Shown: positions 15,179 to 25,748, numbered from the stretch's first letter. The stretch is 39,334 nucleotides of DNA from Alphaproteobacteria bacterium (GCA_016778985.1 JADHOM010000017.1:1-39334), one strand, 5' to 3'. Notes: generated by a model from the letters alone, not told the origin. Numbers and translations are program-made.

Positions 15179-15558
15179 GAGATTGGCATAGTGTCTATTC
15201 CTTTCCTTAAAGAATTACGGCAACATGAATATTAAGGCCATGAAATCATTTAAAAAATTAAATGGCGCAACTAAACAAATTCGGTTGACTAATGATCGAG
15301 ACTATCTGGAAAAACGAACTAACGACAAAAAAAATCAGTGAACGCGCAAAAGCCTTCACTGACAAAATACTAGATAAAAGTTAAAAAAGACTTAACACAG
15401 GTAAATTTATTAGGGCTCAAGACGATTATATTTTTAATGTCCTTATCTTATATCCACATGCAATGGCTTTATACATGGTTTTAAGTGCAGGCAGATGACG
15501 CAATGTAAGGACATGCTAGTCATCAATCATGCATGTGATAGATACAGGAAATTGAGAA
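15179..15558. other. Gene-poor stretch upstream of the coiled-coil gene, next to tRNA-Val
   Basis: About 380 bp of A/T-rich sequence without a convincing gene. It must contain the promoter of the leftward coiled-coil gene. One short rightward frame is present (listed separately). The sequence downstream of it (15342-15558) shows no repeat, hairpin or ribosome site that I can support. Confidence 0.5.
15225..15341 (+). CDS. Possible 38-aa basic peptide
   Basis: ATG at 15225 to TGA at 15341. The product is very basic and hydrophilic (MKSFKKLNGATKQIRLTND, then RTNDKKNQ). The ribosome site is poor and no family is recognised. It may be chance or the remnant of a decayed gene between two tRNAs. 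Confidence 0.2.
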   Translation: MNIKAMKSFKKLNGATKQIRLTNDRDYLEKRTNDKKNQ

Positions 15559-15633
15559 TGGTGGGCGGTGAGGGGTTCGAACCCCCGACCTACTGGGTGT
15601 AAACCAGTCGCTCTCCCAGCTGAGCTAACCGCC
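15559..15633 (-). tRNA. tRNA-Val(UAC)
   Basis: 75 nt with encoded CCA. Acceptor GGGCGGT pairs with ACCGCCC. The anticodon stem ACTGG/CCAGT encloses TTTACAC, so the anticodon is TAC. It lies directly downstream of hupB, a common alphaproteobacterial arrangement. Confidence 0.96.
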
Positions 15634-15657
15634 CTTACCGTTGGAACCCTTAAAATA

Positions 15658-15687
15658 ATAAGGCCGTCTTTATATGAACGGCCTTAT
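15658..15687 (-). terminator. Hairpin between hupB and tRNA-Val
   Basis: ATAAGGCCGT and ACGGCCTTAT form a perfect 10-bp stem with a 10-nt loop, 18 bp after the hupB stop. On the leftward strand it is followed by an AT-rich run (ATTATTTTAAG), so it probably terminates hupB. Confidence 0.65.
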
Positions 15688-15705
15688 CATAAAAATCAAG
15701 AAAAA

Positions 15706-15993
15706 TTACTTGTTAACAGCATGTTTCAAAGGTGAACCAGCCTTAAACTTAGGCTGCTTGGATGCAGGTATGTTAATAACATCGCCAGTGCGTGGGTTAC
15801 GGCCAGTCGTAGCCGCACGATTGGATACTGAAAAAGTACCAAAACCAATAATACGTACTTCATCTCCGCTTGCAAGAGCTGAAGTAATAGTATCAAGAAC
15901 TGCTTCTAGTGCCTTACCAGCATCAGCTTTAGAAAGGCCACTATGGCTAGCAACTTGTGCAATAAGATCATTTTTTTTCAATTTTACCCCCAT
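15706..15993 (-). CDS. hupB: HU-family nucleoid protein
   Basis: 95 aa as read from ATG at 15993, or 91 aa from a TTG at 15981. The TTG gives the usual MKKNDLI start and lies 5 nt behind GGGGG, so it may be the true start. The HU fold is complete: KADAGKALEAVLDTITSAL helix, GDEVRIIGFGTFSV, the DNA-binding arm with TGRNPRTGDVINIPASK, and PKFKAGSPLKHAV at the end. It binds and bends DNA as a dimer in the nucleoid. It closes the tig-clpP-clpX-lon-hupB block, the standard order in alphaproteobacteria. Confidence 0.95.
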   Translation of the reverse strand: MGVKLKKNDLIAQVASHSGLSKADAGKALEAVLDTITSALASGDEVRIIGFGTFSVSNRAATTGRNPRTGDVINIPASKQPKFKAGSPLKHAVNK

Positions 15994-16075
15994 CAGAAGT
16001 TTCGGGTTTAGTAGGAAGATTAACCTTAAAACAAATACTTACCTTAAACAAGAAATACATGCAGATGGGCTCAAA

Positions 16076-18496
16076 TTAATGCGTTATAACAACATCGCCA
16101 TCATCATCTGGGCGCACAGATGCAGAGATTTTTTCCTTTGGAACATCTATTGCGATTGGCTTTTCAACAAGCGCCTGGACGAGAACTTCATCAATCATGT
16201 CAACGGGATATATCGTTAACGAGTTTTTAACATTATCAGGAACTTCAGCAAGGTCTTTAATGTTATCTTTTGGAATTATTGCAATTTTTATCCCTGCTCG
16301 GACAGCGGCAAGTAATTTTTCCTTAAGACCACCGATAGGCAAAACTCGACCACGCAGCGTCAACTCACCTGTCATCGCAACATCATGGCGAACCGGATTG
16401 CCGGTCAAAGCCGATACAATTGATGTCACCATAGCAATACCGGCAGATGGGCCGTCTTTTGGTGTTGCCCCTTCCGGAATATGAACATGAATGTCATTCT
16501 TAGCCAGAGAATCATTATTTATGCCAAGAATAGAGGCGCGGCTTTTGATAAAATATTCAGCCGCCTGAATGGATTCTTTCATGACATCACCCAGCTTACC
16601 TGTCGATGATACCTTGCCTTTACCGGGGAAAGTGACGGCCTCAATATTAAGCAGTTCACCGCCAACCTCAGTCCAGGCCAGACCAGTTGTCACACCGACT
16701 AAATTTTTGGCTTCAATCTCACCATGACGGAAGCGCGGAACACCAAGATAATCTTCGACCGATTTGACATCAATATCGGCTTTCGTAATCTCACCCTTAA
16801 CAATAGCCGTGACTACTTTGCGGGTTAGCTTTGATAGTTCACGTTCAATATTGCGGACACCACTTTCGCGGGTATAACGCTGAATAATAAAGCGAATAGC
16901 ATCATCGGTAATGGAAAACTCATGGCTAGCAAGACCATTTTCCTTAACCTGTTTCTGGATCAGATGGCGTTTTGCAATTTCCACCTTCTCATCCTCGGTA
17001 TAACCAGAAATGCGGATTATTTCCATGCGATCAAGCAAGGGTTGTGGCATGTTGAGCGTATTTGCTGTCGTGATGAACATAATATCGGACAGATCAAAAT
17101 CGACCTCGATATAATGATCTTGGAAAGTTGAGTTTTGTTCAGGGTCAAGCACTTCTAGCAAGGCTGATGAAGGGTCACCGCGCCAATCCGCGCCAATCTT
17201 ATCGACCTCATCAAGCAACATAAGCGGATTACATTTCCCAACTTTTTTAAGACTTTGGATAACTTTGCCGGGCATCGACCCAATATAGGTTCGTCTATGG
17301 CCGCGAATTTCACTCTCATCTCTGATGCCGCCAAGCGCAAAGCGAGTAAACTCACGCCCAGTGGCTTTCGCAATAGACTTACCAAGCGAGGTTTTACCAA
17401 CACCCGGAGGCCCAACAAGACAAAGAATAGGCCCTTTCAGCTTTTTCATGCGTTGCTGAACAGCAAGATATTCAATAATTCTATCTTTGACTTTATCGAG
17501 GCCATAATGATCCTGATCAAGAATCTCACGCGCCTTATTAATATCAGTCTTAACGCGTGATTTATTCTTCCAGGGCAGCGATAGTAGCGTATCTATATAG
17601 TTGCGCACCACCGTAGCCTCAGCACTAGCCGGGCTCATCGCTCTAAGCTTTTTAATCTCAGCTGTTACTTTTTCACGAGCTTCTTTGGATAGCTTTGTTT
17701 TAAGGGCACGTTCCTGAAGCTCTGCCACTTCATTGACACCATCTTCGCCATCACCCAATTCTTTCTGAATGGCTTTAATTTGCTCATTTAGGTAATAATC
17801 ACGCTGTGATTTTTCCATCTGGCGTTTGACGCGGTTGCGAATACGTTTTTCCACCTGCATGACATCAATTTCATCACGCATCATCTCACTTATGCGGTCA
17901 AGCCGTTTTGAGACATTTATAATCTCAAGCAATTCTTGCTTATTGGCAATATTGACAACAAGATGCGATGAGATGCTGTCCGCCAACTTGCTGGCATCTT
18001 CAATCTGCCCAAAAGAGACTAAAACCTCAGACGGGATTTTTTTATTAAGCTTAATGTATTGCTCAAATTGCTTGAGCGTTGTCCGGCTCATAGCCTCAAG
18101 CTCAACACTCTGTTCAGGTATTTCAGCCGAAATATCCGCATAATTGGCTTCGAGGAACTGCTCATTATCGGTCACTTGCGAGATTTTGACCCGATGATGC
18201 CCCTCAACCAGAACCTTGATTGAGCCATCAGGCAATTTCAGCAATTGCAGAACTGTGCCAAGGGTGCCGATCTCATACAGATCATTGGCACCTGGATTTT
18301 CTTCGTTCGCTTCACGTTGGGTCACTAGAATAATCTGCTTGTCTTTATTCATAACTTCTTCAAGCGCTCGAACAGATTTCTCCCGCCCAACAAATAATGG
18401 CACGATCATATAAGGAAAAACCACTATATCGCGCAAAGGCAATACAGGATAGCTAGTGATGTCTGAAGACAAAGGTGTATTTTCGGTATCAGTCAT
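16076..18496 (-). CDS. lon: ATP-dependent protease Lon (LonA)
   Basis: 806 aa, full length. The N-terminal substrate-recognition domain begins [20 protein letters not shown]. The AAA+ module has Walker [20 protein letters not shown] near residue 360 and Walker [12 protein letters not shown], and the linker has the [15 protein letters not shown] arm. The C-terminal serine protease carries the catalytic Ser in [11 protein letters not shown] and the Lys in the [15 protein letters not shown] region. It degrades misfolded and regulatory proteins in the cytoplasm. It lies 111 bp downstream of clpX, where a heat-shock-like promoter can be drawn, so separate induction is plausible. The gene ends at a short His tail (VVITH). 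Confidence 0.98.
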   Translation of the reverse strand: MTDTENTPLSSDITSYPVLPLRDIVVFPYMIVPLFVGREKSVRALEEVMNKDKQIILVTQREANEENPGANDLYEIGTLGTVLQLLKLPDGSIKVLVEGHHRVKISQVTDNEQFLEANYADISAEIPEQSVELEAMSRTTLKQFEQYIKLNKKIPSEVLVSFGQIEDASKLADSISSHLVVNIANKQELLEIINVSKRLDRISEMMRDEIDVMQVEKRIRNRVKRQMEKSQRDYYLNEQIKAIQKELGDGEDGVNEVAELQERALKTKLSKEAREKVTAEIKKLRAMSPASAEATVVRNYIDTLLSLPWKNKSRVKTDINKAREILDQDHYGLDKVKDRIIEYLAVQQRMKKLKGPILCLVGPPGVGKTSLGKSIAKATGREFTRFALGGIRDESEIRGHRRTYIGSMPGKVIQSLKKVGKCNPLMLLDEVDKIGADWRGDPSSALLEVLDPEQNSTFQDHYIEVDFDLSDIMFITTANTLNMPQPLLDRMEIIRISGYTEDEKVEIAKRHLIQKQVKENGLASHEFSITDDAIRFIIQRYTRESGVRNIERELSKLTRKVVTAIVKGEITKADIDVKSVEDYLGVPRFRHGEIEAKNLVGVTTGLAWTEVGGELLNIEAVTFPGKGKVSSTGKLGDVMKESIQAAEYFIKSRASILGINNDSLAKNDIHVHIPEGATPKDGPSAGIAMVTSIVSALTGNPVRHDVAMTGELTLRGRVLPIGGLKEKLLAAVRAGIKIAIIPKDNIKDLAEVPDNVKNSLTIYPVDMIDEVLVQALVEKPIAIDVPKEKISASVRPDDDGDVVITH

Positions 18497-18531
18497 AGGA
18501 AGCCTTATCGTGAAAACATTTTCAAGTATTC

Positions 18532-18560
18532 ATATTGGATAACATGACATTAAAATCAAG
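18532..18560 (-). promoter_or_regulatory. Possible sigma-32-type promoter of lon
   Basis: On the leftward strand CTTGATT (18554-18560) and CCAATAT (18532-18538) are 15 nt apart, close to the alphaproteobacterial heat-shock pattern (CTTGAA then CCxATxT). It lies about 36 nt before the lon ATG. This is a pattern match only. Confidence 0.35.
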
Positions 18561-18607
18561 GGTGTGAAAATAAGACTTATGCTGACCATGACTTATTAAA
18601 GAGAATA

Positions 18608-19873
18608 TCAAGCCATGCCGTCTGCTTCATTTACCTTAATATCAGCGTGAACGAGGATAGGTTGTTTATTCTTTTCGATAACATCACGGCCAACGATTAC
18701 ATCTTTGATACCCTCTTTAGTTGGTATATCAAACATAGTATCCATAAGAACTTGCTCAACAATCGCACGCAGACCACGTGCCCCTGTTTTCCGCTCAATC
18801 GCCTTTTCAGCGATAGCGTCAAGAGCATCATCACGAAACTCAAGATTAACATTATCCATATTAAACAGCGATTGATATTGCTTAATCAGCGCATTACGCG
18901 GTTCGGTCAGGATACGAATCAACGCCGTTTTGTCCAGGTCTTCAAGCGTCGCCAATATCGGAAGCCTTCCAACAAACTCAGGAATCAGGCCAAACTTTAG
19001 CAAATCTTCAGGTTCAATTTCGGCAAGCCGCTCACCCGTTGACCTGTCATCAGATGATTCAACATTAGCACCAAATCCAATTCCCGTGCCTTTATCTCGA
19101 TTAGCAATAATCTTATCAAGACCGGCAAAAGCCCCACCACAAATAAACAGGATGTTCGTTGTATCAATTTGCAGAAACTCTTGCTGAGGATGCTTGCGTC
19201 CGCCTTGTGGCGGCACTGACGCAACCGTTCCTTCCATAATTTTCAGCAACGCCTGCTGAACGCCCTCACCCGACACATCACGGGTAATGGATGGATTATC
19301 TGATTTGCGGGAAATCTTATCAATCTCATCAATATAGACAATGCCGCGTTGCGCGCGTTCAACATTGTAATCGGCAGCCTGCAATAATTTTAAGATAATA
19401 TTTTCAACATCTTCACCGACATAACCAGCCTCAGTCAGTGTTGTCGCATCAGCCATCGTAAAGGGCACATCAAGAACCCGAGCGAGGGTTTGCGCTAGGA
19501 GCGTTTTGCCGCAACCGGTTGGACCAATCAGCATAATATTGGACTTTGATATCTCAACATCATCTGGGCTATCGTTATGGGCAAGGCGCTTATAATGATT
19601 ATGGACAGCAACAGAAAGCACTTTCTTAGCTTTTTTCTGGCCAATCACATATTCATCTAAAAACTCATAAATCTCACTAGGAGTTGGGACACCGTCATTT
19701 GATTTAGATGACGAGGTTTTATGCTCTTCTCGTATAATATCCATGCACAGCTCAACGCATTCATCACAAATGAAAACCGTCGGCCCAGCGATTAATTTTT
19801 TCACTTCATGTTGGCTTTTACCGCAGAATGAGCAAAACAACGTGCTCTTTTCAGAATTACCAGATGAGGACAT
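18608..19873 (-). CDS. clpX: ClpX, ATP-binding unfoldase of ClpXP
   Basis: 421 aa, the usual length. The N-terminal zinc-binding domain has two Cys pairs (FCSFCGK and [10 protein letters not shown]). The AAA+ module has Walker [16 protein letters not shown] (about residue 120), Walker [11 protein letters not shown], the sensor/Arg-finger area and the [21 protein letters not shown]-domain. The substrate pore loop GYVGEDVE is present. It unfolds tagged substrates and feeds them to ClpP; in alphaproteobacteria it also drives timed degradation of cell-cycle regulators such as CtrA, relevant to gcrA in this window. It is 149 bp downstream of clpP with its own promoter-like sequence. Confidence 0.98.
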   Translation of the reverse strand: MSSSGNSEKSTLFCSFCGKSQHEVKKLIAGPTVFICDECVELCMDIIREEHKTSSSKSNDGVPTPSEIYEFLDEYVIGQKKAKKVLSVAVHNHYKRLAHNDSPDDVEISKSNIMLIGPTGCGKTLLAQTLARVLDVPFTMADATTLTEAGYVGEDVENIILKLLQAADYNVERAQRGIVYIDEIDKISRKSDNPSITRDVSGEGVQQALLKIMEGTVASVPPQGGRKHPQQEFLQIDTTNILFICGGAFAGLDKIIANRDKGTGIGFGANVESSDDRSTGERLAEIEPEDLLKFGLIPEFVGRLPILATLEDLDKTALIRILTEPRNALIKQYQSLFNMDNVNLEFRDDALDAIAEKAIERKTGARGLRAIVEQVLMDTMFDIPTKEGIKDVIVGRDVIEKNKQPILVHADIKVNEADGMA

Positions 19874-19896
19874 AACAAAAACTCCCTATTACCTCT

Positions 19897-19926
19897 ATAT
19901 TAGACAGGATTATGCCATCCTATCAA
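19897..19926 (-). promoter_or_regulatory. Possible sigma-70 promoter of clpX
   Basis: On the leftward strand TTGATA (19921-19926) and TAATAT (19897-19902) are separated by 18 bp, about 23 nt before the clpX ATG. It is a good match to the housekeeping consensus and fits the 149-bp clpP-clpX gap. Confidence 0.45.
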
Positions 19927-20022
19927 CGGTTTTTTGTTATGCTGCAAAAAACATTCCATCAATTGATAATATAGTTGATCACATAAATGATCATAAAAAT
20001 GAACAGATATTGATATATTACC

Positions 20023-20643
20023 CTATTTCTTAGGAGTTGGACGCTTATCAACAACTTGATCAATAAGCCCGAAATTCATGGCTTCTTCTGCTGTCATAAA
20101 AGTATCCCTATCCATGATTTTCTGAACATCTTTCATGGATTTACCTGTATGCTTGACATAAATGCCATTTAACCGTTCGCGCAGGTTCAATATTTCCCTT
20201 GCATGGATTTCAATATCTGCGGCCTGCCCGGAAAACCCGCCAGATGGCTGATGCGTCATAATCCGAGAGTTTGGTAAACTATAGCGCTTACCCGCGGCTC
20301 CAGCCATTAGTAACAGTGAGCCCATAGAGGCCGCCTGACCAATGCAGACAGTGGATACATCAGGGCGAATATATTCCATCGTATCATACATGGCGAGGCC
20401 TGAGGTAACGATGCCACCTGGTGAATTGATATACATGGATATATCTTGCGATGGATTTTCACTTTCCAAAAACAGCAGTTGCGCGCAAACAACAGAGGAA
20501 ACAGCATCATCAATTGGACCATTTACAAAAATAATACGCTCTTTTAAAAGACGTGAGTAAATATCATACGATCTTTCCCCACGGCTTGACTGTTCGACAA
20601 CCATCGGAATTAAAGCTGACATTGTTTCCGTTACATGCGTCAT
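20023..20643 (-). CDS. clpP: ClpP, proteolytic subunit of Clp protease
   Basis: 206 aa, full length. The catalytic triad is in place: Ser in [14 protein letters not shown], His in [12 protein letters not shown], and Asp in the [13 protein letters not shown] segment. The handle-helix area and [20 protein letters not shown] are typical. It forms a 14-subunit peptidase chamber in the cytoplasm, docked by ClpX. It starts 64 bp downstream of the trigger factor gene and ends 149 bp before clpX. Confidence 0.98.
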   Translation of the reverse strand: MTHVTETMSALIPMVVEQSSRGERSYDIYSRLLKERIIFVNGPIDDAVSSVVCAQLLFLESENPSQDISMYINSPGGIVTSGLAMYDTMEYIRPDVSTVCIGQAASMGSLLLMAGAAGKRYSLPNSRIMTHQPSGGFSGQAADIEIHAREILNLRERLNGIYVKHTGKSMKDVQKIMDRDTFMTAEEAMNFGLIDQVVDKRPTPKK

Positions 20644-20707
20644 ATGATTACCCTGCTAAAAAAGATTTCTTTATCTGACTTAAGCGTTCCACCTGTTGCT
20701 TGCAAGA

Positions 20708-22297
20708 CTAGCTATCAGACTTTTTTGATGCAGGTGCTTTTTTAGCCGCAGGCTTCTTGGCTGGTGCTTTTTTAGCCGCCGGTTTTGCAGGTGCTTTTGC
20801 GGCGGCGGTTTTTTTGGCATCAGCTTTCTTTGGATCAGCTTTAGCGGCAGGCTTTTTCGCAGGTGCTGTTTTCGATTTAGCTTTTGATTTACTAGAAGTA
20901 TTCTTGCTTTTCGCCTTCAGCTCCTCAAACTCATCATTCTTGTAAAGGTCTTCAACAGTGACGGTTTTGTCATTTACCGAGCACAGATCAAGAATAAAAT
21001 CGACGACTTTATTTTCAAAGATCGGGCCAGCCAGCTGCTGAGCCGCTTCTGGGTTTTTGCTAAAATACTCAAGCACTTCTTTTTGCTGGCCGAGATAACG
21101 TTGGGCTTCCGCAAAAATCGCTTGGTTTTTTTCTTCTTCAGATACTTGCAAGTTATTTTTTTGACCAATATTTGTCAAAACCATACCAAGTTTAACCCGC
21201 CGAATAGCAATCAGCTTGGCTTCATCTTTTTCATCATCCGACATGTTTTCATCAACTTTATGCTCATGCCCATGCTCATGCTCATGCTCATGATCGTGAT
21301 CATGGTCGTGATCATGGTCGTGATTTTGATCTTTCTGATAAAATTGCTGACAAATCTGATTATATTCTTGATTATACAGGGTTTCAGGAACATCAATTTC
21401 ATCATAAAGACCATCAAGCGCATCAAGCAGTGATGTCTTAGTCTGGTTTCTCAATGCCGCTTCATGTTGGCGTGCAAGCTGATCTGACAGCGCCGTTTTT
21501 AATGCCGCTAAGTCATCCATGCCAAAGGTCTTAGCAAACTCATCATCAAGCTTAATCTCATCATCCTCACGGATTTCAGTGACGGTGACCTCAAAGACGC
21601 TGGCTTTGCCGGCTAAATGTTCGGCCGGATATTCTGTTGGAAAGGTTACATTAACATCCAAAGTGCTATCTGCCTTTGCGCCAATTAGCCCCTCTTCAAA
21701 ACCGGGAATAAAGCTGTTAGAGCCGATTTTAAGCTGGTGGCCTTCGGCTGAACCGCCTTCAAATGCTTCGCCATTAACACGGCCAATAAAGTTAATAACA
21801 ACAGTATCACCTGATTTAACCCCGCGCGGCTTGGCAATCGGCTTCGTTGGGCGGTTTTCATTTGCCAGTTGTTCCAATGCCTGATCGACTTCTTGATCAG
21901 AGATATCAAGTTTCCATTTCTCGACACTGATCGAGGACAGGTCAGCCTCCGGAATTTCTGGCATAATTTCAAACGCCATGACTGCCTTCAGGTCTCCACC
22001 TTCGTCATATTCGGTAATATTTAATGATGGATTAGCGGCTAGCTGAAAATTATTGTCATTAATAATTGATTTGGTCGCCTCATCAATAGCGCCCTGAATA
22101 ACCTCACCCAAAACCTGCTTACCATATCGCGTTTTAACAATACTGGTAGGAACTTTACCAGGCCGGAAACCTGGCATTTTAACTTGTCCAGCTAGGGTTG
22201 CTATACGCTCATCAATACGTTTTTCAATATCCGCGGCATCTAGCGCAATTTCGAATTCCCGTTTTAGTCCATCTTCTAGTGTTTGCGTAATAGCCAT
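20708..22297 (-). CDS. tig: Trigger factor with His-rich insert and Lys/Ala-rich tail
   Basis: 529 aa from the ATG at 22297 (the internal start opening MAITQTLEDGLKREF fits the family; GAGG precedes it), against about 430-450 for a usual trigger factor. It is a ribosome-bound chaperone with prolyl isomerase activity. The ribosome-binding domain carries the signature GFRPGKVPTSIVKTRYG near residues 43-59. The FKBP domain is about 155-245 (GDTVVINFIGRVNGEAFEGG). The C-terminal chaperone arms follow. Two oddities: residues 326-346 alternate 11 His with Asp/Glu/Gly, and the final 69 residues (461-529) have 24 Lys, mostly in AKKPAAKK-type repeats like histone H1 or HU tails. The extras are in frame and the gene is intact. 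Confidence 0.95.
   Translation of the reverse strand: MAITQTLEDGLKREFEIALDAADIEKRIDERIATLAGQVKMPGFRPGKVPTSIVKTRYGKQVLGEVIQGAIDEATKSIINDNNFQLAANPSLNITEYDEGGDLKAVMAFEIMPEIPEADLSSISVEKWKLDISDQEVDQALEQLANENRPTKPIAKPRGVKSGDTVVINFIGRVNGEAFEGGSAEGHQLKIGSNSFIPGFEEGLIGAKADSTLDVNVTFPTEYPAEHLAGKASVFEVTVTEIREDDEIKLDDEFAKTFGMDDLAALKTALSDQLARQHEAALRNQTKTSLLDALDGLYDEIDVPETLYNQEYNQICQQFYQKDQNHDHDHDHDHDHEHEHEHGHEHKVDENMSDDEKDEAKLIAIRRVKLGMVLTNIGQKNNLQVSEEEKNQAIFAEAQRYLGQQKEVLEYFSKNPEAAQQLAGPIFENKVVDFILDLCSVNDKTVTVEDLYKNDEFEELKAKSKNTSSKSKAKSKTAPAKKPAAKADPKKADAKKTAAAKAPAKPAAKKAPAKKPAAKKAPASKKSDS
21260..21322 (-). repeat. Tandem-repeat DNA encoding the trigger factor His tract
   Basis: Two short tandem arrays, one built on GTGATCATGGTC-like units and one on GCTCAT units, encode alternating His-Asp then His-Glu. 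Such runs are prone to slippage in multiples of 6 bp, which would keep the frame. Confidence 0.7.
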
Positions 22298-22353
22298 GAT
22301 GTAAAAAGCCTCGTTGCTGATCAATTTTTGTTATGGGTAAATGCCATAAATGA

Positions 22354-22431
22354 TGGGGCGAGTGACCGGCTTCGAACCGGCGACCTCAGGTACCACAAAC
22401 CCGCGCTCTAACCAACTGAGCTACACCCGCC
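22354..22431 (-). tRNA. tRNA-His(GUG)
   Basis: 78 nt counting the extra 5' G. Acceptor GCGGGTG pairs with CACTCGC, preceded by an encoded G(-1) that faces discriminator C73, the identity pair of tRNA-His. The anticodon stem CGGGT/ACCTG encloses TTGTGGT, so the anticodon is GTG. CCA is encoded. It lies upstream of tig on the same strand. Confidence 0.94.
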
Positions 22432-22572
22432 ATAAAATGTTGTCATATAGGTTAGCCGTGCTTTCGTCAAGCATCAGCTTGAGACAGAACACGGATTTCA
22501 ACAATATTTCTGGACAATATAAGACCGTCTTGTTTATCTGGAAACATAGTAATGTTTAATTTGGGGAAAATA

Positions 22573-23742
22573 ATGATGCACAGTCGCGCCGCAAACTTAG
22601 GAACCGAAACCGCATTTTCTGTCCTTGCCCGCGCCGCAGAGCTGGCGGCGTCAGGTGCCGACATCATCAATCTAGGGATTGGTCAGCCTGATTTTCCAAC
22701 CCCACCACATATTGTCGAGGCAGGAATACAAGCGCTGCGAGATGGGCATCATGGCTATACCCCATCAAAAGGTATTGTTTCCTTGCGCGAAGGCGTGGCA
22801 AAGAGCCTTTATGATAGCTATCAGGCGGATATTGATCCTGATCTGGTGCAAATCTTGCCCGGCGGTAAGGTCGTTATGTTTTTCGCAACTCAGTTATTAG
22901 GTGAGGCCGGCGCAGAAATAATATATCCAGACCCAGGCTTCCCCATTTACGCATCATCTATCCGCTTTAGCGGCGCCACCCCTGTGCCTTATGCGCTATC
23001 CGAGGCGAAAGGCTTTGCCCTTGATGCTGATGATATCCTATCAAAAATTACCGAAAATACGCGTCTGGTCATTATAAACTCACCGGCTAATCCAACAGGC
23101 GGAGTAACGCCAAGGGCAGAAATTGAAAAATTGATTAAAGGATTGGTCAAGCATCCGCATGTTTATCTCATGTCAGATGAAATATACGATAAATTGGTAT
23201 TTGATGGCTCTGCGATGACCAGTTGCCTTAGTTTCCCAGAAATACGCGATCAATTGATCATCCTCAATGGCTGGTCAAAAACATATGCAATGACTGGCTG
23301 GCGCTTAGGTTATGGAATATGGCCAAAATCATTAGCCGAAGCCGCCGACCGCTTGGCTGTCAACAATCATTCATGTGTCAATGCCGCCGCCCAAATAGCG
23401 GCACTTGCCGCGCTAACAGGTGATCAGGCATGTGTCGAAGCGATGCGGCAAGCCTTTCAAAGACGCGCAAGCCTCATCCATAATGGTCTAAACGCCCTGC
23501 CCGGCGTTACTTGTGCCGTGCCAACCGGTGCCTTTTATGCCTTCTGTAACATTACAGGCACAAACATTGCGTCAGCAGAATTGCAGTCTCGCTTATTAGA
23601 GGACTATGGCGTTGCAGTCATCAGCGGAACCAGCTTTGGGGAAATGGGCGAAGGTTACTTGCGATTTTCTTGTGCAAACTCCGATGAATCGATCACAGCT
23701 GCCCTGTCCAGGTTTGCAGATTGCCTCAATCAGTTATCTTAA
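22573..23742 (+). CDS. Pyridoxal-phosphate aminotransferase, class I/II (aspartate aminotransferase-like)
   Basis: 389 aa from ATGATG at 22573 behind GGGG; a longer reading from 22552 lacks a site. Fold-type I aminotransferase: N-terminal INLGIGQPDFPTPPHIVEAG, HHGYTPSKGIVSLREGVAK, the cofactor-ring region PDPGFPIYASSIRFSGA, NSPANPTGGV with the conserved Asn, SDEIYDKLVFDG with the Asp/Tyr pair, and the Schiff-base Lys in LNGWSKTYAMTGWRLGYG. The C-terminal substrate Arg is in GYLRFSCANS. It transfers amino groups between an amino acid (probably Asp or aromatic) and 2-oxoglutarate. Exact substrate unassigned. It stands upstream of glnB, separated by about 200 bp of A/T-rich DNA. Confidence 0.93.
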   Translation: MMHSRAANLGTETAFSVLARAAELAASGADIINLGIGQPDFPTPPHIVEAGIQALRDGHHGYTPSKGIVSLREGVAKSLYDSYQADIDPDLVQILPGGKVVMFFATQLLGEAGAEIIYPDPGFPIYASSIRFSGATPVPYALSEAKGFALDADDILSKITENTRLVIINSPANPTGGVTPRAEIEKLIKGLVKHPHVYLMSDEIYDKLVFDGSAMTSCLSFPEIRDQLIILNGWSKTYAMTGWRLGYGIWPKSLAEAADRLAVNNHSCVNAAAQIAALAALTGDQACVEAMRQAFQRRASLIHNGLNALPGVTCAVPTGAFYAFCNITGTNIASAELQSRLLEDYGVAVISGTSFGEMGEGYLRFSCANSDESITAALSRFADCLNQLS

Positions 23743-23760
23743 ATCAGCCACCCTTGCTTA

Positions 23761-23779
23761 ATTTTTCATCATGAAAAAT
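23761..23779 (+). terminator. AT-rich hairpin after the aminotransferase
   Basis: ATTTTTCA, 3-nt loop, TGAAAAAT, 18 bp after the stop codon. It is all A/T except one pair and has no clear U-tract, so weak. The rest of 23743-23940 is very A/T-rich leader for glnB, with no sigma-54 (GG-N10-GC) site that I can support. Confidence 0.3.
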
Positions 23780-23880
23780 ACTTTGCCTATATTTTAAGCA
23801 TTAATGACGTTTCTATTCTTATTAAAATCTAATATAAAAACTCATTCGAAATTATTTATAATTTAATTTTAATAGGTTAA

Positions 23881-24279
<399 letters not shown>

Positions 24280-24318
24280 ATATTTACGTCACAACACAAA
24301 CTTGAGAGGAATACCAAT

Positions 24319-25728
24319 ATGACTAACGCTAAAACTGTTCTTGATTTTATCAAGGAAAATGACATCAACTATGTTGATCTGCGCTTCACCGATCCACGGG
24401 GAAAAATGCAGCATCTGACACAGCATATTGATACCATTGATGAAGAGTCTTTATCAGAAGGGTTCATGTTTGATGGGTCATCCATCGCAGGCTGGAAAGC
24501 GATTAATGAATCTGACATGACATTAATGCCTGATATGAGCAGGTTCTACATTGATCCGTTTTTTGCTCAACCAACGTTAGCTTTGTTCTGTGATGTTCTT
24601 GATCCGGTTACAATGCAGCCTTATGATCGTGATCCACGGTCAACTGCCAAAGCAGCGTTAGCACATATGGCATCTGCTGGCATTGCTGATACAGCATTTT
24701 TTGGCCCAGAAGCTGAGTTTTTCTTGTTTGATGACGTTAAATACGAGGTCGGCATGAACACCGGCATGTATAAACTAGATTCGGTTGAAGGCCCATATAA
24801 TACGTCGCGCGACTACGAAGAAGGTAACATGGGTCACCGTCCAGGGGTTAAAGGTGGTTACTTCCCTGTACCACCAGTTGATAGTGGTCAAGACATTCGT
24901 TCAGAAATGTTGTCAGTGATGAGCGAAATGGGTGTTCCTGTTGAAAAACATCACCACGAAGTTGCCCCATCACAGCATGAATTGGGAATGATGTTCGGCA
25001 CATTGATTGAAACTGCCGATAACCTTCAGCTTTATAAGTATAGCGTCCACCAGGTCGCCCATGCTTACGGTGTTTCCGCCACCTTTATGCCTAAGCCTAT
25101 TGTTGGCGATAACGGGTCAGGCATGCATGTTCACCAGTCATTGTGGAAAGATGGCGCGCCGCTTTTTGCTGGTAATGGTTATGCTGATCTATCTGAAATG
25201 GCACTCAATTATATTGGCGGCATTATCAAACATGCTAAATCACTTAATGCTTTCACAAACCCATCCACAAACTCCTACAAGCGTTTGATCCCGGGTTTTG
25301 AAGCGCCTGTTCTTTTGGCTTATTCATCGCGTAACCGGTCAGCATCGTGCCGTATTCCTTTTGTCAATAATCCAAAAGGCAAGCGTGTTGAGGTTCGTTT
25401 CCCTGATCCAATGGCAAATCCATATCTGGCCTTCTCTGCCATGTTAATGGCTGGACTTGACGGTATTCGTAACAAGATCAATCCGGGCGAAGCTATGGAT
25501 AAAGACCTTTATGATCTGCCGCCAGAAGAGCTAAGTGACATTCCAACTGTTTGCGCAAGCTTGCGTGAAGCGCTGGAAAGTTTAGATGCTGATAGAGAAT
25601 ATCTAACGAGTGGTGACGTCTTTACCAATGATCAGATTGATGCCTATATCGCGCTGAAAATGGAAGAAGTTTACGCCTTTGAACACACCCCGCATCCGGT
25701 TGAGTTCCAAATGTACTATTCAAGCTAA
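24319..25728 (+). CDS. glnA: Glutamine synthetase type I
   Basis: 469 aa, full-length GSI. Visible: the N-terminal beta-grasp ([19 protein letters not shown]), the metal/Glu sites in [14 protein letters not shown] and [15 protein letters not shown], the glycine-rich [13 protein letters not shown], the [18 protein letters not shown] loop, and the ATP/Arg region [11 protein letters not shown]. The Tyr of [11 protein letters not shown] is the conserved adenylylation site of the GSI-beta subgroup. It makes glutamine from glutamate, ammonia and ATP in the cytoplasm. Co-transcribed with glnB, which signals to the adenylyltransferase. A strong terminator follows 20 bp after the stop. Confidence 0.98.
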   Translation: MTNAKTVLDFIKENDINYVDLRFTDPRGKMQHLTQHIDTIDEESLSEGFMFDGSSIAGWKAINESDMTLMPDMSRFYIDPFFAQPTLALFCDVLDPVTMQPYDRDPRSTAKAALAHMASAGIADTAFFGPEAEFFLFDDVKYEVGMNTGMYKLDSVEGPYNTSRDYEEGNMGHRPGVKGGYFPVPPVDSGQDIRSEMLSVMSEMGVPVEKHHHEVAPSQHELGMMFGTLIETADNLQLYKYSVHQVAHAYGVSATFMPKPIVGDNGSGMHVHQSLWKDGAPLFAGNGYADLSEMALNYIGGIIKHAKSLNAFTNPSTNSYKRLIPGFEAPVLLAYSSRNRSASCRIPFVNNPKGKRVEVRFPDPMANPYLAFSAMLMAGLDGIRNKINPGEAMDKDLYDLPPEELSDIPTVCASLREALESLDADREYLTSGDVFTNDQIDAYIALKMEEVYAFEHTPHPVEFQMYYSS

Positions 25729-25748
25729 CCAAACTCCTCTTGAGTGGA

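Noticed and set aside
14903-15235. Rightward 110-aa frame opposite the coiled-coil gene
   Set aside because: No ribosome site, no family resemblance; its repetitive part mirrors the 33-bp repeat of the opposite strand.
20757-21433. Rightward hydrophobic frames opposite trigger factor
   Set aside because: They are shadows of the Lys/Ala tail and the His-rich repeat on the other strand.
22350-22559. Rightward 69-aa frame over tRNA-His
   Set aside because: It is antisense to the tRNA (GFEPATSGTTNPRSNQL type), a common false gene.
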